Below are positions 26,993 to 35,327 of a stretch of 49,654 nucleotides of DNA, piece by piece. The stretch is from an uncultured Alphaproteobacteria bacterium. Its GTDB lineage: Bacteria; Pseudomonadota; Alphaproteobacteria; RF32; CAG-239. The notes below the pieces were generated by a model. That model was not told where the DNA came from. It ran no database searches and saw nothing but the letters and a program-made list of their open reading frames with translations. Made by a program: the position numbers and the translations under genes. How positions within the stretch are numbered: position 1 is the stretch's first letter; every line of letters begins with the position of its first letter. The DNA lies in the NCBI GenBank assembly GCA_944391375.1, contig CALXTJ010000004.1, positions 1 to 49,654 of the forward strand. Direction: 5' to 3'.

Positions 26993-28542
26993 TATGCTGC
27001 CTTTTCGGAAACCGTAAATTCATTTAACTGTTCGGTATAAAAAGTCTTCAACTTTTCCTCCAATTCCGGCGAAATTATTTTTTGTTTGGCAATTTCCTCC
27101 AGATATTCGGGGTGTTGAGCTTTCAAGGTCTCCAAAGTTTGTTGTTCAAACTTTTTAATATCACTGATATCAAGCTTATCTAAAAAGCCTTTCACACCGG
27201 AAAAGATGGAAACCACCTCATCTTCAACCGCCATCGGATGGTAGACCGGTTGTTTTAAGAGCTCGGTTAATCTGGCACCTCTGTCCAATAGGTTTTTGGT
27301 AGCGGCATCCAAGTCGGATGAAAACTGGGAAAATGCCGCCATTTCACGGTATTGAGCCAAATCCAGCTTCATACTTCCGGCAACTTGTTTCATAGCTTTA
27401 ATTTGAGCCGAAGAACCCACACGGCTAACCGAAATACCGACATTTACGGCAGGACGAATACCTTGATAGAATAAGCCTGTTTCCAAGAATATTTGTCCGT
27501 CGGTAATGGAAATAACATTGGTCGGAATATATGCGGAAACATCTCCGGCCTGAGTTTCAATTACCGGCAAAGCGGTTAAAGAACCGGCACCTTCTTCATC
27601 GTTCATTTTGGCGGCTCTTTCCAGCAAGCGGGAGTGTAAATAGAACACATCTCCTGGGTAAGCCTCACGCCCGGGCGGACGACGGAGCAACAATGACATC
27701 TGCCGATAAGCCGTGGCCTGCTTGGATAAGTCATCATAAAAGATAACGGCGTGCATACCGTTATCGCGGAAATATTCGCCCATGGCACAGCCCGAATAAG
27801 GAGCAATAAATTGCAACGGGGCAGCCTCAGAAGCAGTTGCGGCAACCACGATGGTATAATCCATGGCCCCGTAATCTTTTAAGGTTTTAACAACCTGAGC
27901 CACCGAAGAGCGTTTTTGCCCTACCGCAACATAGATACAGTAGAGTTTATCTTTTTCGGATTTAGCCGCATCGTTAATTTTTTTCTGATTGATGATGGTA
28001 TCTAAGATTATGGAAGTTTTTCCGGTTTGTCTGTCGCCGATGATAAGTTCGCGTTGTCCTCTACCGATAGGGATTAAGGCATCAATGATTTTTAAGCCGG
28101 TTTGCACCGGTTCATGGACGCTGCGGCGTTCAATAATGCCCGGAGCTTTAACTTCCGAATTACTGAATTGCTTGGCTTTAATTTCACCTAATCCGTCAAT
28201 CGGTTCGCCCAAGGCATTGACAACACGGCCTAAAAGCTCTTTACCGACCGGAACGCTAACAATTTTATCGGTGCGTTTAACCGTATCGCCTTCTTTAACG
28301 CTTTCATCGGAACCGAACAACACCACGCCGACGCTGTTTTCTTCCAAGTTTAAGGCCATGCCTTTAACACCGGATTCAAACTCCACCATTTCGTTGGATT
28401 GCACATTGTTAAGTCCGTAAACCTGAGCGATACCGTCGCCGACGGATAAGACGCGGCCAACCTCGCTCATATCGGTATCAAGCTTATATTGCTCAATTTT
28501 TTCTTTTAAGATTGATGAAATTTCGTCAGCTTGTGTAGACAT
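26992..28542 (-). CDS. atpA: F1-ATP synthase alpha subunit
   Basis: The non-catalytic nucleotide-binding subunit, 516 residues. Walker A is GDRQTGKT (169-176), and the conserved segments [46 protein letters not shown] and [37 protein letters not shown] are present. The start overlaps the stop of atpH by one base. Full length, no anomalies seen. Confidence 0.98.
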   Translation of the reverse strand: MSTQADEISSILKEKIEQYKLDTDMSEVGRVLSVGDGIAQVYGLNNVQSNEMVEFESGVKGMALNLEENSVGVVLFGSDESVKEGDTVKRTDKIVSVPVGKELLGRVVNALGEPIDGLGEIKAKQFSNSEVKAPGIIERRSVHEPVQTGLKIIDALIPIGRGQRELIIGDRQTGKTSIILDTIINQKKINDAAKSEKDKLYCIYVAVGQKRSSVAQVVKTLKDYGAMDYTIVVAATASEAAPLQFIAPYSGCAMGEYFRDNGMHAVIFYDDLSKQATAYRQMSLLLRRPPGREAYPGDVFYLHSRLLERAAKMNDEEGAGSLTALPVIETQAGDVSAYIPTNVISITDGQIFLETGLFYQGIRPAVNVGISVSRVGSSAQIKAMKQVAGSMKLDLAQYREMAAFSQFSSDLDAATKNLLDRGARLTELLKQPVYHPMAVEDEVVSIFSGVKGFLDKLDISDIKKFEQQTLETLKAQHPEYLEEIAKQKIISPELEEKLKTFYTEQLNEFTVSEKAA

Positions 28543-29093
28543 TATTTATTACCTTTCATAACCTGTTCAAGGGTTTTGAGTTTTGCGGCGATTGAATCAT
28601 CTATACACACGGAGTTATAGCTTATTTTCAAACCGCCGATAATTTTTGGGTTAATATTATAGTTAAGAATTATTTTCTGATTTAAAAGTTTTTCCAGACC
28701 GTTTTTAAGTTTTTTATTTTGTTCGGCCGAAAGTTTTTGCACGCTTTCAACCTCAACTTCCAAAATTCCCTGATTTTTATGGTAAAGATGCGTAAATTGT
28801 TCCAATATGGCAGGTAGCTCATTAAAGCGACGCTTGGAGGCCACCAATTCCAAGAAGTTTTGAGAAGTTTGAGAAAGTTGTAACGATGAGGCAATATCGG
28901 TTATAATATTTTTTTTCTCTTCGGATTTAAAAACGGGATTGTTTAGTATGTTTAGTTGTAAAAGTCCTTCATTGTAAGATTGTAATTTTTGGCAGTCTTT
29001 CCATACATCGGGCAGGGTATTTTCGGCCAAAGCGGCTTCTAAAAGGGCATTTGCATAATTATTTGCGATTTGTATTTTTGAAAGTTTAGCCAT
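28542..29093 (-). CDS. atpH: F1-ATP synthase delta subunit
   Basis: A 183-residue peripheral-stalk subunit that ties F1 to the Fo b subunits. The N-terminal six-helix domain begins [25 protein letters not shown], and the C-terminal part has the family pattern [32 protein letters not shown]. It is the first gene of the F1 set and starts 41 bp after the priA stop. The order priA-atpHAGDC is common in alphaproteobacteria, with Fo genes located elsewhere. Confidence 0.95.
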   Translation of the reverse strand: MAKLSKIQIANNYANALLEAALAENTLPDVWKDCQKLQSYNEGLLQLNILNNPVFKSEEKKNIITDIASSLQLSQTSQNFLELVASKRRFNELPAILEQFTHLYHKNQGILEVEVESVQKLSAEQNKKLKNGLEKLLNQKIILNYNINPKIIGGLKISYNSVCIDDSIAAKLKTLEQVMKGNK

Positions 29094-29134
29094 TTTATTA
29101 TTTAACCCACCTAATTACATAACATCAGACTGTT

Positions 29135-31357
29135 TTACACAAAAGAATAAGGATCAACATCCGTTTCCACTCTTACGGTACTAGGAATATTTACCATTTT
29201 TAACCATTTTTTCAATATCACCTGAATATTTATATTTCGTAAAGTTTTTAAAAGCAAGCGATATCGGAATTTTCCCCTCAGCATAAAAATCGGAGCCGGG
29301 GCCGGACCAAGGACGGACACACCGTTTTCCGTCGGGGCATATTTTTTAAGCATATAGGCGGTTTTTTCCACCATATCTGGGTTAGTGCCCGATACAATAA
29401 GTGCGGCAAGTTTTCCGTAAGGGGGGAGTTTTAAGGCTTTTCGGGATTGTTTTTCCAGTTCCAAAAACTTAGTCCGATTGTTTTCGGCCAAGGCTTGTAA
29501 AACGGCATTTTCCGGATAGAGGGTTTGAACATAGACCGTGCCTTTTTTGTTGCCTCTGCCGGCTCGTCCTGCCACTTGCGATAAAAGTTGAAAAGTTTGT
29601 TCGGCGGCTCTTAAGTCGCTGCCCATCAAGCCTAAATCAGCATCTACGATTCCCACTAAAGTAAGAGTGGGAAAGTGGTGCCCTTTAGCCAGTATTTGCG
29701 TGCCGATAAGAATATCAATTTGTCGGTTTTCCATCCGCTGTATAACCTCGGATACTTCCTTAAAGGAGGAGGTTGTGTCGCTGGATAAAACTTCAACTTT
29801 AGCATTAGGAAAGCGTCCTTTAACCTCTTCGGCGATTCGCTCCACTCCCGGACCGCAGGCGGTTAAGCCGGTTTCGGAACCGCATTCGGGGCAAGTTTTG
29901 GGAGTATCGGTCATATAGCCGCAATGGTGGCATATGAGCTTTTTGGAGCTGCGGTGTTCGGTAAGCCAGGCTGTGCAGTTCGGACATTGAATACGGTGTC
30001 CGCAGTCACGGCAGATTAACAGCGGTGCATAACCGCGGCGGTTTAAAAACAGCATGGACTGTTCTTTTTTATCTAAGTTTTCTTGCAAAGCCTGACACAG
30101 GCTCGGCGATAACCATGACATTTTGGGCTTTTGAATATTTTCTTCCCGCTCATTGGGGTTTAAGGGTTGGGCAGTCCACTTTACGGGTTTGTCTTTTTTA
30201 AGATCAATAATTTTAATATCGGGCAGTTGTGCGGCGGCAAACCGACTGGTTAATTGCACGCAGTCATATTTATTGTTTTCAACATTATAAATGGTTTCCA
30301 AATCGGGTGTGGCGGTAGAAAGGATTATCGGCAGATTTTCAAGTTTGGCTCTGACCACGGCCATATCGCGTGCCTGATAATTAACCACATCTTCCTGTTT
30401 AAAAGAGTGATCATGACTTTCATCAACAACAATCAAGCCCAAATCGGCAAAAGGCAAAAACAAGGCACTTCTGGCTCCGACCAAAACTTTGGCCCGATTT
30501 TCCGATACGGCTTTCCAGGTTTGAGTCCGTTCGGTAGCACTCAAGCCCGAATGCCACTTGGCAGGTTTGACGCCAAAGCGTTGTTCGTAACGATTAAGCC
30601 ACTGAGTGGTTAAAGAAATTTCCGGAACTAAAATTAACACTTGCCGGCCTTGTTCCAAGACCTTGGCGGCGGCTTCAAAGTAGACCTCGGTTTTGCCCGA
30701 ACCCGTAACGCCGTCCAAAAGTGTTACCGAAAATCCGCCGTCACATTTGGCACATAAATAATCGGCGGCTTGTTGCTGCTCTGGTGTTAAGGTAACTTTG
30801 TTAAAATGGATTTTGGGCGGTAAAAACTCTTTTTGTTTTTTTACCGGCAACGGTTCTAATAAGCCGGCATCAATCAAGGTTTTGATAACACTTTGGCAAA
30901 CTCCGGCACCCTGGGCAATTTCCGCCCGTGAGTAGGGGGCATGTTTTAACAAATCAATCACCCGCCAACGGGCATCGGAATTTTTAAGTTTGGCTTCAGC
31001 CAAGGTTTTGCCGGTTAAACGATATAAAAAATTGTATTTTTCATCTTCAAAGGCACCTTTGGCACACAGCACCATTTTTAATACCAGACCGGTAAAGGCC
31101 AGATTGTATTGAGCTACCCAATCCACAAACTTCATAAGTTCGGGTTTTAGGGGATTAAGCGGCAGATACTGTTCAATAGGTTTAATTTTTTTATCATCTA
31201 AGTTAGAACTTTTGCCGATTTTCCAGATAACACCGAGTTGTTTTTCCCTACCGAAAGGCACACGAACTATTTGCCCGATTTTAGCCTCATCGGTTGCCAG
31301 ATAATCAAAAACATCATTAAAGGGCAGGCCAAGCATAACCCCGACGATTTTTCCCAT
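29135..31357 (-). CDS. priA: Primosomal replication-restart helicase PriA
   Basis: PriA recognises stalled forks and reloads the replisome. The 740-residue protein has an N-terminal DNA-binding domain, helicase Walker A DGVTGSGKTEVY, Walker B VVDESHDHSFKQED (DESH where E. coli has DEEH), SATPDLETIYN, and the zinc-binding insertion with eight cysteines in CRDCGHRIQCPNC and CHHCGYMTDTPKTCPEC. The helicase C-terminal part (GTQILAKGHHFPTLTLVGIVDADLGL, QVAGRAGRG) is intact. It heads the minus-strand group that continues with atpHAGDC after 41 bp. AAGGAGAT precedes the ATG. Confidence 0.95.
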   Translation of the reverse strand: MGKIVGVMLGLPFNDVFDYLATDEAKIGQIVRVPFGREKQLGVIWKIGKSSNLDDKKIKPIEQYLPLNPLKPELMKFVDWVAQYNLAFTGLVLKMVLCAKGAFEDEKYNFLYRLTGKTLAEAKLKNSDARWRVIDLLKHAPYSRAEIAQGAGVCQSVIKTLIDAGLLEPLPVKKQKEFLPPKIHFNKVTLTPEQQQAADYLCAKCDGGFSVTLLDGVTGSGKTEVYFEAAAKVLEQGRQVLILVPEISLTTQWLNRYEQRFGVKPAKWHSGLSATERTQTWKAVSENRAKVLVGARSALFLPFADLGLIVVDESHDHSFKQEDVVNYQARDMAVVRAKLENLPIILSTATPDLETIYNVENNKYDCVQLTSRFAAAQLPDIKIIDLKKDKPVKWTAQPLNPNEREENIQKPKMSWLSPSLCQALQENLDKKEQSMLFLNRRGYAPLLICRDCGHRIQCPNCTAWLTEHRSSKKLICHHCGYMTDTPKTCPECGSETGLTACGPGVERIAEEVKGRFPNAKVEVLSSDTTSSFKEVSEVIQRMENRQIDILIGTQILAKGHHFPTLTLVGIVDADLGLMGSDLRAAEQTFQLLSQVAGRAGRGNKKGTVYVQTLYPENAVLQALAENNRTKFLELEKQSRKALKLPPYGKLAALIVSGTNPDMVEKTAYMLKKYAPTENGVSVLGPAPAPIFMLRGKFRYRLLLKTLRNINIQVILKKWLKMVNIPSTVRVETDVDPYSFV

Positions 31358-31447
31358 ATCATCTCCTTAAAACTTAAAAGATAATAGGTTATTTATTTAC
31401 ACATTTCCAGACTAATAGCTTTTTTCCCACAGTTTTAATTAAGGATT

Positions 31448-31480
31448 TATTATGTATTGATAAATTATCAGTACATAATA
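31448..31480. promoter_or_regulatory. 33-bp near-perfect palindrome in the priA/antiporter spacer
   Basis: Sixteen bases on each side of A31464 form a dyad (TATTATGTAYTGATAA and its complement) with one mismatched pair (31457/31471). It sits between the divergent priA and antiporter genes, 38 bp before the antiporter ATG and 91 bp from the priA start. Its size and symmetry fit a dimeric repressor's operator; it has no T run, so a terminator is less likely. Confidence 0.55.
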
Positions 31481-31517
31481 TATAGATTAAAAATTTTTTA
31501 TGCAAAAAGGAGCACCA

Positions 31518-33437
31518 ATGCACGGACTTCATCCCTTGATTATAGATTTAACCTTAATAGCCGTATATGCGGCGATTACGACTTTAATTTGTAAAAAATT
31601 GCATCAACCGATGGTGTTGGGTTATTTATTGGCGGGTATTTTTGCCGGTCCGTATTTTAATTTTGTGCCAACCGTGACCGATAGGGCCAATTTAGCTTTA
31701 TGGGCGGATATCGGGGTAATTTTTTTACTTTTTGGTTTAGGGTTGGAGTTTAGCTTTAAAAAGATGGTAAGTGTCGGTAAATCGGCAATGATAACGGCCA
31801 CATTAAACATTTTTTTAATGTTGTTTGTAGGCTATTACATAGGCTTGTTCCTTAACTGGACGGCCATAGACAGCTTCTTTTTAGGGTCCATGATTTCCAT
31901 GTCGTCAACTACCATTATTATCAAAGCGTTTGATGATTTAAATATCAAAAAGCAAAAGTTTACCGACTTAGTATTCGGAGTTTTGATAATTGAAGACATT
32001 ATGGGTATTTTATTGTTGGTTTTACTTCCGACCGTAGCCATCGGCACGGGCATTAACGGCCAAGAGTTGGGACTGGGTATACTCAAGCTGTTATTATTTT
32101 TGGTAGTTTGTTTTATTATCGGAATTTATTTAGTGCCGACTGTTTTAAAAAAACTGGCTGATTTTTTAAATGATGAGATGTTACTGATAGTAACCATGGC
32201 ATTATGTTTAAGTTTGGTATGTTTGGCGGTATATTCCGGATTTTCATCGGCATTAGGGGCGTTTATCATCGGATCCATTTTATCGGAGACGGGGGTTGTA
32301 AAACGGATAGAAGGGGTTATTAAGCCGCTGAAAGATTTTTTCGGTGCGGTATTTTTCGTAACGGTAGGCATGATGGTAGATCCGTCCATGTTCATAGAGT
32401 ATGCATACCCGATTTTTATTATAACCTTGGTAGTATTGATAGGTAAAGTAGCCTTTTCGGTATTTGGATTTGTTATTTCGGGGCAGAATTTAAAAACGGC
32501 GATATACAGCGGTTTTTCATTGGCACAGGTCGGAGAATTTGCCTTTATTATTGCGGCTTTAGGTATGAGTTTGGGAGTAATTGATAATTTTGTATATCCG
32601 ATTATCGTAGCGGTATCGGCAATTACCACTTTTTTAACGCCGATTATGATAAAATCCTCCGGATATATGTATAAGCTGGCCGAAAAATATCTTCCGCAAA
32701 AATGGAAAGATTACATTGATCAAAGTGCCAAACCGGGGGTTACGACGGTTACCGAGGAAAAGCTCTGGAAGCTGTTATTTAAGAGTTATTTTCTGCGGAT
32801 GTTTTTATTTTCGGTTATATTGTATGCAATAATTGCTTTTGTAGACAGGATAGTTCGGCCGTATGCGGCAATGATTTTGCCCGATGTTCCCAAGCGGATA
32901 TTTTTAACAATACTGGCGTTTGTGATGATGGCTCCGTTTTTAAAGGCATTAACGAGTTGGAGTTTTGTTATTCCCGATTTGTTAAATAAAATATTGATTA
33001 AGTTGCATTTAAAGCCAAAGTCGGAAACTTGTGAGGAAAAATGCGAAGGAGACCTGCCGATAAACAGTGTTTGCGTTCCCTCATCTCAGGTTTTAAGGCA
33101 GGAAGTTTTAAAGGAAAATGCGGTAAGCACATTTTTAGTTTCCAATCAGCGGATTGCCCGTATTTACGCCGTATTGTGGTATGATAGACCGGCCAACCGA
33201 CTGCCGTTGTTGATTTTAACCGGCTTAAGATTGTTATTGGCGGCCTTTTTTATAGCCACGGCGGTTTATCAGCTTTTAACGGAAAACCCTAAGGCCGTAT
33301 TTGTACTGTTGGTCTTTTCGGTATTGCTTATCACCCAATCTAAATGGTTGTTAAATCAGTATTTAAAAATTGAGAATCAATTTTTAAGCAATCTGCAGGG
33401 CGAGCCGGAAGATGAGAATAAAAAAGAGGAAGAGTGA
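31518..33437 (+). CDS. CPA2-family cation:proton antiporter (Kef-type, without RCK domain)
   Basis: A 639-residue polytopic membrane protein. The first 390 residues have about 12 membrane helices and the CPA2 signatures LGYLLAGIFAGP, LFGLGLEFSFKKM, SMSSTTIIIKAF, VLIIEDIMGILLLVLLP and SLAQVGEFAFIIAALG, as in KefB/KefC/YbaL. Those proteins continue with a Rossmann RCK/TrkA-N domain; here there are four further hydrophobic segments instead (FLFSVILYAIIAFV, IFLTILAFVMMAPFLKAL, LLILTGLRLLLAAFFIATAV, AVFVLLVFSVLLIT) around a short soluble part. AAAGGAG five bases before ATG 31518 fixes the start. The transported ion (K+ or Na+) cannot be told. A 33-bp palindrome lies just upstream. Confidence 0.88.
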   Translation: MHGLHPLIIDLTLIAVYAAITTLICKKLHQPMVLGYLLAGIFAGPYFNFVPTVTDRANLALWADIGVIFLLFGLGLEFSFKKMVSVGKSAMITATLNIFLMLFVGYYIGLFLNWTAIDSFFLGSMISMSSTTIIIKAFDDLNIKKQKFTDLVFGVLIIEDIMGILLLVLLPTVAIGTGINGQELGLGILKLLLFLVVCFIIGIYLVPTVLKKLADFLNDEMLLIVTMALCLSLVCLAVYSGFSSALGAFIIGSILSETGVVKRIEGVIKPLKDFFGAVFFVTVGMMVDPSMFIEYAYPIFIITLVVLIGKVAFSVFGFVISGQNLKTAIYSGFSLAQVGEFAFIIAALGMSLGVIDNFVYPIIVAVSAITTFLTPIMIKSSGYMYKLAEKYLPQKWKDYIDQSAKPGVTTVTEEKLWKLLFKSYFLRMFLFSVILYAIIAFVDRIVRPYAAMILPDVPKRIFLTILAFVMMAPFLKALTSWSFVIPDLLNKILIKLHLKPKSETCEEKCEGDLPINSVCVPSSQVLRQEVLKENAVSTFLVSNQRIARIYAVLWYDRPANRLPLLILTGLRLLLAAFFIATAVYQLLTENPKAVFVLLVFSVLLITQSKWLLNQYLKIENQFLSNLQGEPEDENKKEEE

Positions 33438-33444
33438 TAAACAA

Positions 33445-33897
33445 CTATCGTTTTTGTTTAAAGAAATCTTTCAAAATAGTTGAAGCTTCTTCTTCCAAAA
33501 CGCCAAAAACCACTTCCGGCTTATGGTGGCAGGTGGGCTGATTAAAAAACTGCACGCCGCTTACCACGGCACCGCCTTTTGTATCAATCGCACCGAAAAT
33601 CAGGCGGCGGATTCGGGCAAAAGAAATGGCGGCGGCACACATTGTGCAGGGCTCTAAGGTAACATATAAGTCTAAATTCCACAGGCGTTTAGAGTTAAGT
33701 TTTTTGCAAGCCTTGTTGATGGCCGTAATTTCGGCATGGGCGGTGGGGTTGTTACCGTGTTCGGTTTTGTTATAGGCTTTGGCAATAACTTTTCCGGTAT
33801 CGGGATTTACAATAACCGCACCTATCGGCACCTCATCTTGCAAGTAGGCCTTTTGAGCCTGTTGTAAGGCAATTTTCATAAAATCTTCGTTGGTCAT
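33445..33897 (-). CDS. tadA: tRNA-specific adenosine deaminase TadA
   Basis: TadA converts A34 to inosine in tRNA-Arg(ACG), allowing one tRNA to read CGU, CGC and CGA. The 150-residue protein has the zinc deaminase motifs HAE (54-56) in NPTAHAEITAI and PCTMC (83-87, Cys84 and Cys87) in LEPCTMCAAAISFARIRRLIFGA. The frame extends to 33984, but the upstream part is a hydrophobic stretch without a ribosome site; AAAGGATATTT before ATG 33897 fixes the start. It is convergent with the antiporter (7-bp gap) and divergent from rluB. Confidence 0.95.
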   Translation of the reverse strand: MTNEDFMKIALQQAQKAYLQDEVPIGAVIVNPDTGKVIAKAYNKTEHGNNPTAHAEITAINKACKKLNSKRLWNLDLYVTLEPCTMCAAAISFARIRRLIFGAIDTKGGAVVSGVQFFNQPTCHHKPEVVFGVLEEEASTILKDFFKQKR

Positions 33898-33965
33898 AAA
33901 TATCCTTTGAGTTTTTAAAAATTTAGGGTATATTACAGCAAAAATTACAAATAGGAAAGATAAAA

Positions 33966-34688
33966 ATGGCAGAAAGATTGGCAAAATTTATGTCGCATTC
34001 GGGAGTATGCTCCAGAAGAGAGGCCGAAGAATATATCAAGCAAGGCCGAGTAACCGTAAACGGTGAAGTTGTTTCAACTCCGGCATTTAATGTTGAAGGC
34101 ACGGAAAAAATTTTGTTTGACGGTGAGAAGTTGCCGCAAAAAGATAAAACCCGTTTGTGGCTTTATCACAAGCCGTCGGGTTTAATTACCACGCACAAAG
34201 ACGAGCAGGGGAGAGAAACGGTGTTTGATCATTTGCCGATTGGCATGCCCCGAGTTATAAGTGTCGGCCGATTGGATTTAAATTCGGAAGGTTTGCTTTT
34301 GCTTACCAATAACGGAGAGCTGTCAAGAGAGTTGGAGTTGCCGCAAAATGCATGGAGCCGCCGTTATAGAGTAAGAGTTCACGGCAAGGTTGATAAGCAA
34401 AAACTGGAGAGCTTGGCCAAAGGTGTTGAAGTTGAGGGCGTGGCTTACGGTAAGGTTATTGCGGTTATAGATTCTCAAAACAGTAGCAATGCCTGGCTTA
34501 CGGTAACCTTAAACGAAGGCAAAAATCGCGAAATTCGTAAATTGATGAAGTTTATCGGCTTGGAAGTGGCTCGTTTAATCAGAGTTTCTTACGGGCCTTT
34601 CCAACTGGGAAGCTTAAGAAAAGGCGAAGTTCGCGAAGTACCGCAAAAAGTGTTAAAAGAGCAATTGGGCGGAAGGTTTGCTTTATGA
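33966..34688 (+). CDS. rluB: Large-subunit rRNA pseudouridine synthase (RluB-like)
   Basis: A 240-residue RsuA/RluB-family enzyme that isomerises uridine to pseudouridine in rRNA. It has an N-terminal S4 RNA-binding domain (ERLAKFMSHSGVCSRREAEEYIKQGRVTVNG) followed by the synthase domain with catalytic Asp104 in VGRLDLNSEGLLLLTN, and the late motif LNEGKNREIRKLMKFIGLEVARLIRVSYGP. The extended S4 start and length favour RluB (23S U2605) over RsuA. It overlaps rsmD by 4 bases, the common rluB-rsmD pair in alphaproteobacteria. Confidence 0.9.
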   Translation: MAERLAKFMSHSGVCSRREAEEYIKQGRVTVNGEVVSTPAFNVEGTEKILFDGEKLPQKDKTRLWLYHKPSGLITTHKDEQGRETVFDHLPIGMPRVISVGRLDLNSEGLLLLTNNGELSRELELPQNAWSRRYRVRVHGKVDKQKLESLAKGVEVEGVAYGKVIAVIDSQNSSNAWLTVTLNEGKNREIRKLMKFIGLEVARLIRVSYGPFQLGSLRKGEVREVPQKVLKEQLGGRFAL

Positions 34689-35230
34689 GAATAATTGCCG
34701 GAAAATATCGTGCCAAAAAACTGTTTACGCCGGAAAACAAGGAGGTTCGTCCCACTTCCGATAGGGCCAGAGAGGCGGTTTTCAGCATTATCTATTCGCG
34801 TCTCGGCAGTTTGAGTGGCTGCAAAGTATTGGATATTTTTGCCGGTACCGGAGCCTTTGGCTTTGAGGCTTTATCAAGAGGGGCGGAAAGTGTTTGTTTT
34901 ATTGATAAAGATGTAAAGCTGGTTAGAAAAAATTTGAATTTGTTTGATAAGGAGATTTCCAAAGTAAAAGTAGTATGTTCCGATGCTTTGTGTTTACCTC
35001 CGGCTTTAAGCGGGTATAATTTAATATTTTCGGATGCTCCGTATGCTCAAGATTTAAGTCAAAAAGCTTTGGAGGAAGCGGCGGCTAAGGGCTGGATTGA
35101 AGACAATGCTTTATGTTTGGCAGAAACCCGCAAAGATGAAGAGCTGAATTTGAGTTCGGCTTTTAAGCTTACGGATACCCGCATATACGGCTTAGCCAAA
35201 GTGTGGATATATGTTTATAAAAAACTTTAG
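34685..35230 (+). CDS. rsmD: 16S rRNA (guanine966-N2)-methyltransferase RsmD
   Basis: A 181-residue SAM-dependent methyltransferase acting on G966 of 16S rRNA during 30S assembly. It starts with the family signature RIIAGKYRAKKLFTP and VRPTSDRAREAVFSII. The SAM site is VLDIFAGTGAFGFEALSRGA, with CFIDKDVKL following. The catalytic tetrapeptide reads DAPY (FSDAPYAQD) where most RsmD enzymes have DPPF/Y, an uncommon substitution to note. The ATGA overlap with rluB indicates coupled translation. Confidence 0.92.
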   Translation: MRIIAGKYRAKKLFTPENKEVRPTSDRAREAVFSIIYSRLGSLSGCKVLDIFAGTGAFGFEALSRGAESVCFIDKDVKLVRKNLNLFDKEISKVKVVCSDALCLPPALSGYNLIFSDAPYAQDLSQKALEEAAAKGWIEDNALCLAETRKDEELNLSSAFKLTDTRIYGLAKVWIYVYKKL

Positions 35231-35284
35231 GGTGTTTTGACAAAAAAAGATTGATATTTAATTCGGAGTGTGGTAAATTTCAGA

Positions 35285-35305
35285 CAGATAACAGATATCA
35301 GATAA
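35285..35305 (+). repeat. Three tandem heptamers CAGATAN upstream of the 706-residue gene
   Basis: CAGATA occurs at 35285, 35292 and 35299, exactly 7 bp apart, just before the ribosome site (ACGGAG) and the ATG at 35328. A partial fourth unit (CAGA) precedes at 35281. It may be a regulatory direct repeat or a small slippage tract. Confidence 0.4.
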
Positions 35306-35327
35306 AAGTAACATACGGAGCTTATTC

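Noticed and set aside
32126-32629. A 167-residue minus-strand frame inside the antiporter gene
   Set aside because: It is a shadow of membrane-helix codons; composition is low in charge and unlike the other proteins.
35285-35305. CRISPR array
   Set aside because: Three 7-bp units with single-base gaps are far too short to be repeats and spacers, and no cas genes are present.
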